From: Deltaproteobacteria bacterium | GTDB taxonomy: Bacteria; Desulfobacterota; SM23-61 | Length of the DNA: 5,378 nucleotides | Reading direction: 5' to 3' | Assembly: GCA_029857975.1 (NCBI GenBank) | Contig: JAOUFX010000271.1 | Span: 1-5,378 of the forward strand | Shown: piece by piece, positions 5,194 to 5,378 of the stretch | How positions within the stretch are numbered: position 1 is the stretch's first letter | Layout: every line of letters begins with the position of its first letter | Made by a program: the position numbers and the translations under genes | Notes under the pieces: generated by a model | Seen by the model: only the letters and a program-made list of their open reading frames with translations | The model's database searches: none | What the model was told of the DNA's origin: nothing

Positions 5194-5378
5194 TTATGGC
5201 GGTGGAATCAAATGAGCCGGGAGATCGATCTTCCTTTCTCTGTAATATCTAGGGGCACCGGGGTGTAACGGCAAAACAAGATATGGCACCCGTTCGGGGA
5301 CGGTATAGGTGGCGCTGGCCATCGCTTCCCGCAGCATCTTCGTGTTTTCAAAGGTTGCTTTCACGATGGTATAGACAA
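5194..5378 (-). CDS. TAXI-type TRAP solute-binding protein, C-terminal end (partial)
   Basis: The last 60 residues of a minus-strand gene that enters from the right edge are visible, in the frame whose first full codon is 5374-5376. They end at TAA (5194-5196). The LHPGAPRYYRE stretch (about residues 37-47 of the fragment) is the hallmark C-terminus of TAXI-family periplasmic binding proteins, which deliver substrate to fused TRAP permeases. The preceding region (TKMLREAMASATYTVPERVPY) also fits. It lies 70 bases upstream of the TRAP permease start in the same direction, so the two form an operon. The signal peptide and binding site lie outside the window, so the substrate cannot be judged. 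Confidence 0.85.
   Translation of the reverse strand, partial: VYTIVKATFENTKMLREAMASATYTVPERVPYLVLPLHPGAPRYYRERKIDLPAHLIPPP

Noticed and set aside
1..5378. CRISPR arrays, insertion sequences or toxin-antitoxin/defence genes
   Set aside because: No regularly spaced repeats, transposase motifs or paired small defence genes were seen on either strand.

Overview
The window looks like a chromosomal stretch from a Gram-negative, probably anaerobic bacterium of the Desulfobacterota (Deltaproteobacteria-like) type. This is inferred from the gene mix (an HU-type protein with a lysine-rich tail, a TAXI-type TRAP transporter, a stand-alone homocysteine methyltransferase domain and a small PilZ protein) and is not proven. 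Strong Shine-Dalgarno sites precede the HU, methyltransferase and TRAP permease genes.

Left part (1-1500): an HU-family DNA-binding gene with its own sigma70-like promoter, then a small four-helix membrane protein of unknown function. The next ~620 bases have no intact gene. They contain two decayed pieces of further HU-type genes: a C-terminal tail at about 912-971 and a frameshifted central piece at about 1076-1238. A G-rich tract and short TGGAA-containing repeats follow.

Middle (1480-2304): an imperfect palindrome abuts a perfect tRNA 3' end (T arm, acceptor 3' strand and CCA) that has no 5' half, followed by a rho-independent terminator. This looks like the distal junction of an element that integrated into a tRNA gene, or its scar. 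If so, the HU-rich left part is element-side and the right part is host-side. A PilZ-domain gene follows, with a degenerate version of the usual c-di-GMP motif.

Right part (2305-5378): a homocysteine S-methyltransferase-family gene on the plus strand runs tail to tail, with a 10-base overlap, into a minus-strand TRAP transport operon. That operon contains the C-terminal end of a TAXI-type solute-binding protein, cut by the window edge, and then the fused TRAP permease. The permease reading frame is interrupted by one in-frame TAA after residue 65. The two parts are in the same frame and together match one fused permease of normal length, so this is a nonsense mutation, a base error, or an unusual split.

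I found no clear evidence of a wholly new system. The most notable points are the split TRAP permease, the decaying HU copies, and the half-tRNA junction.
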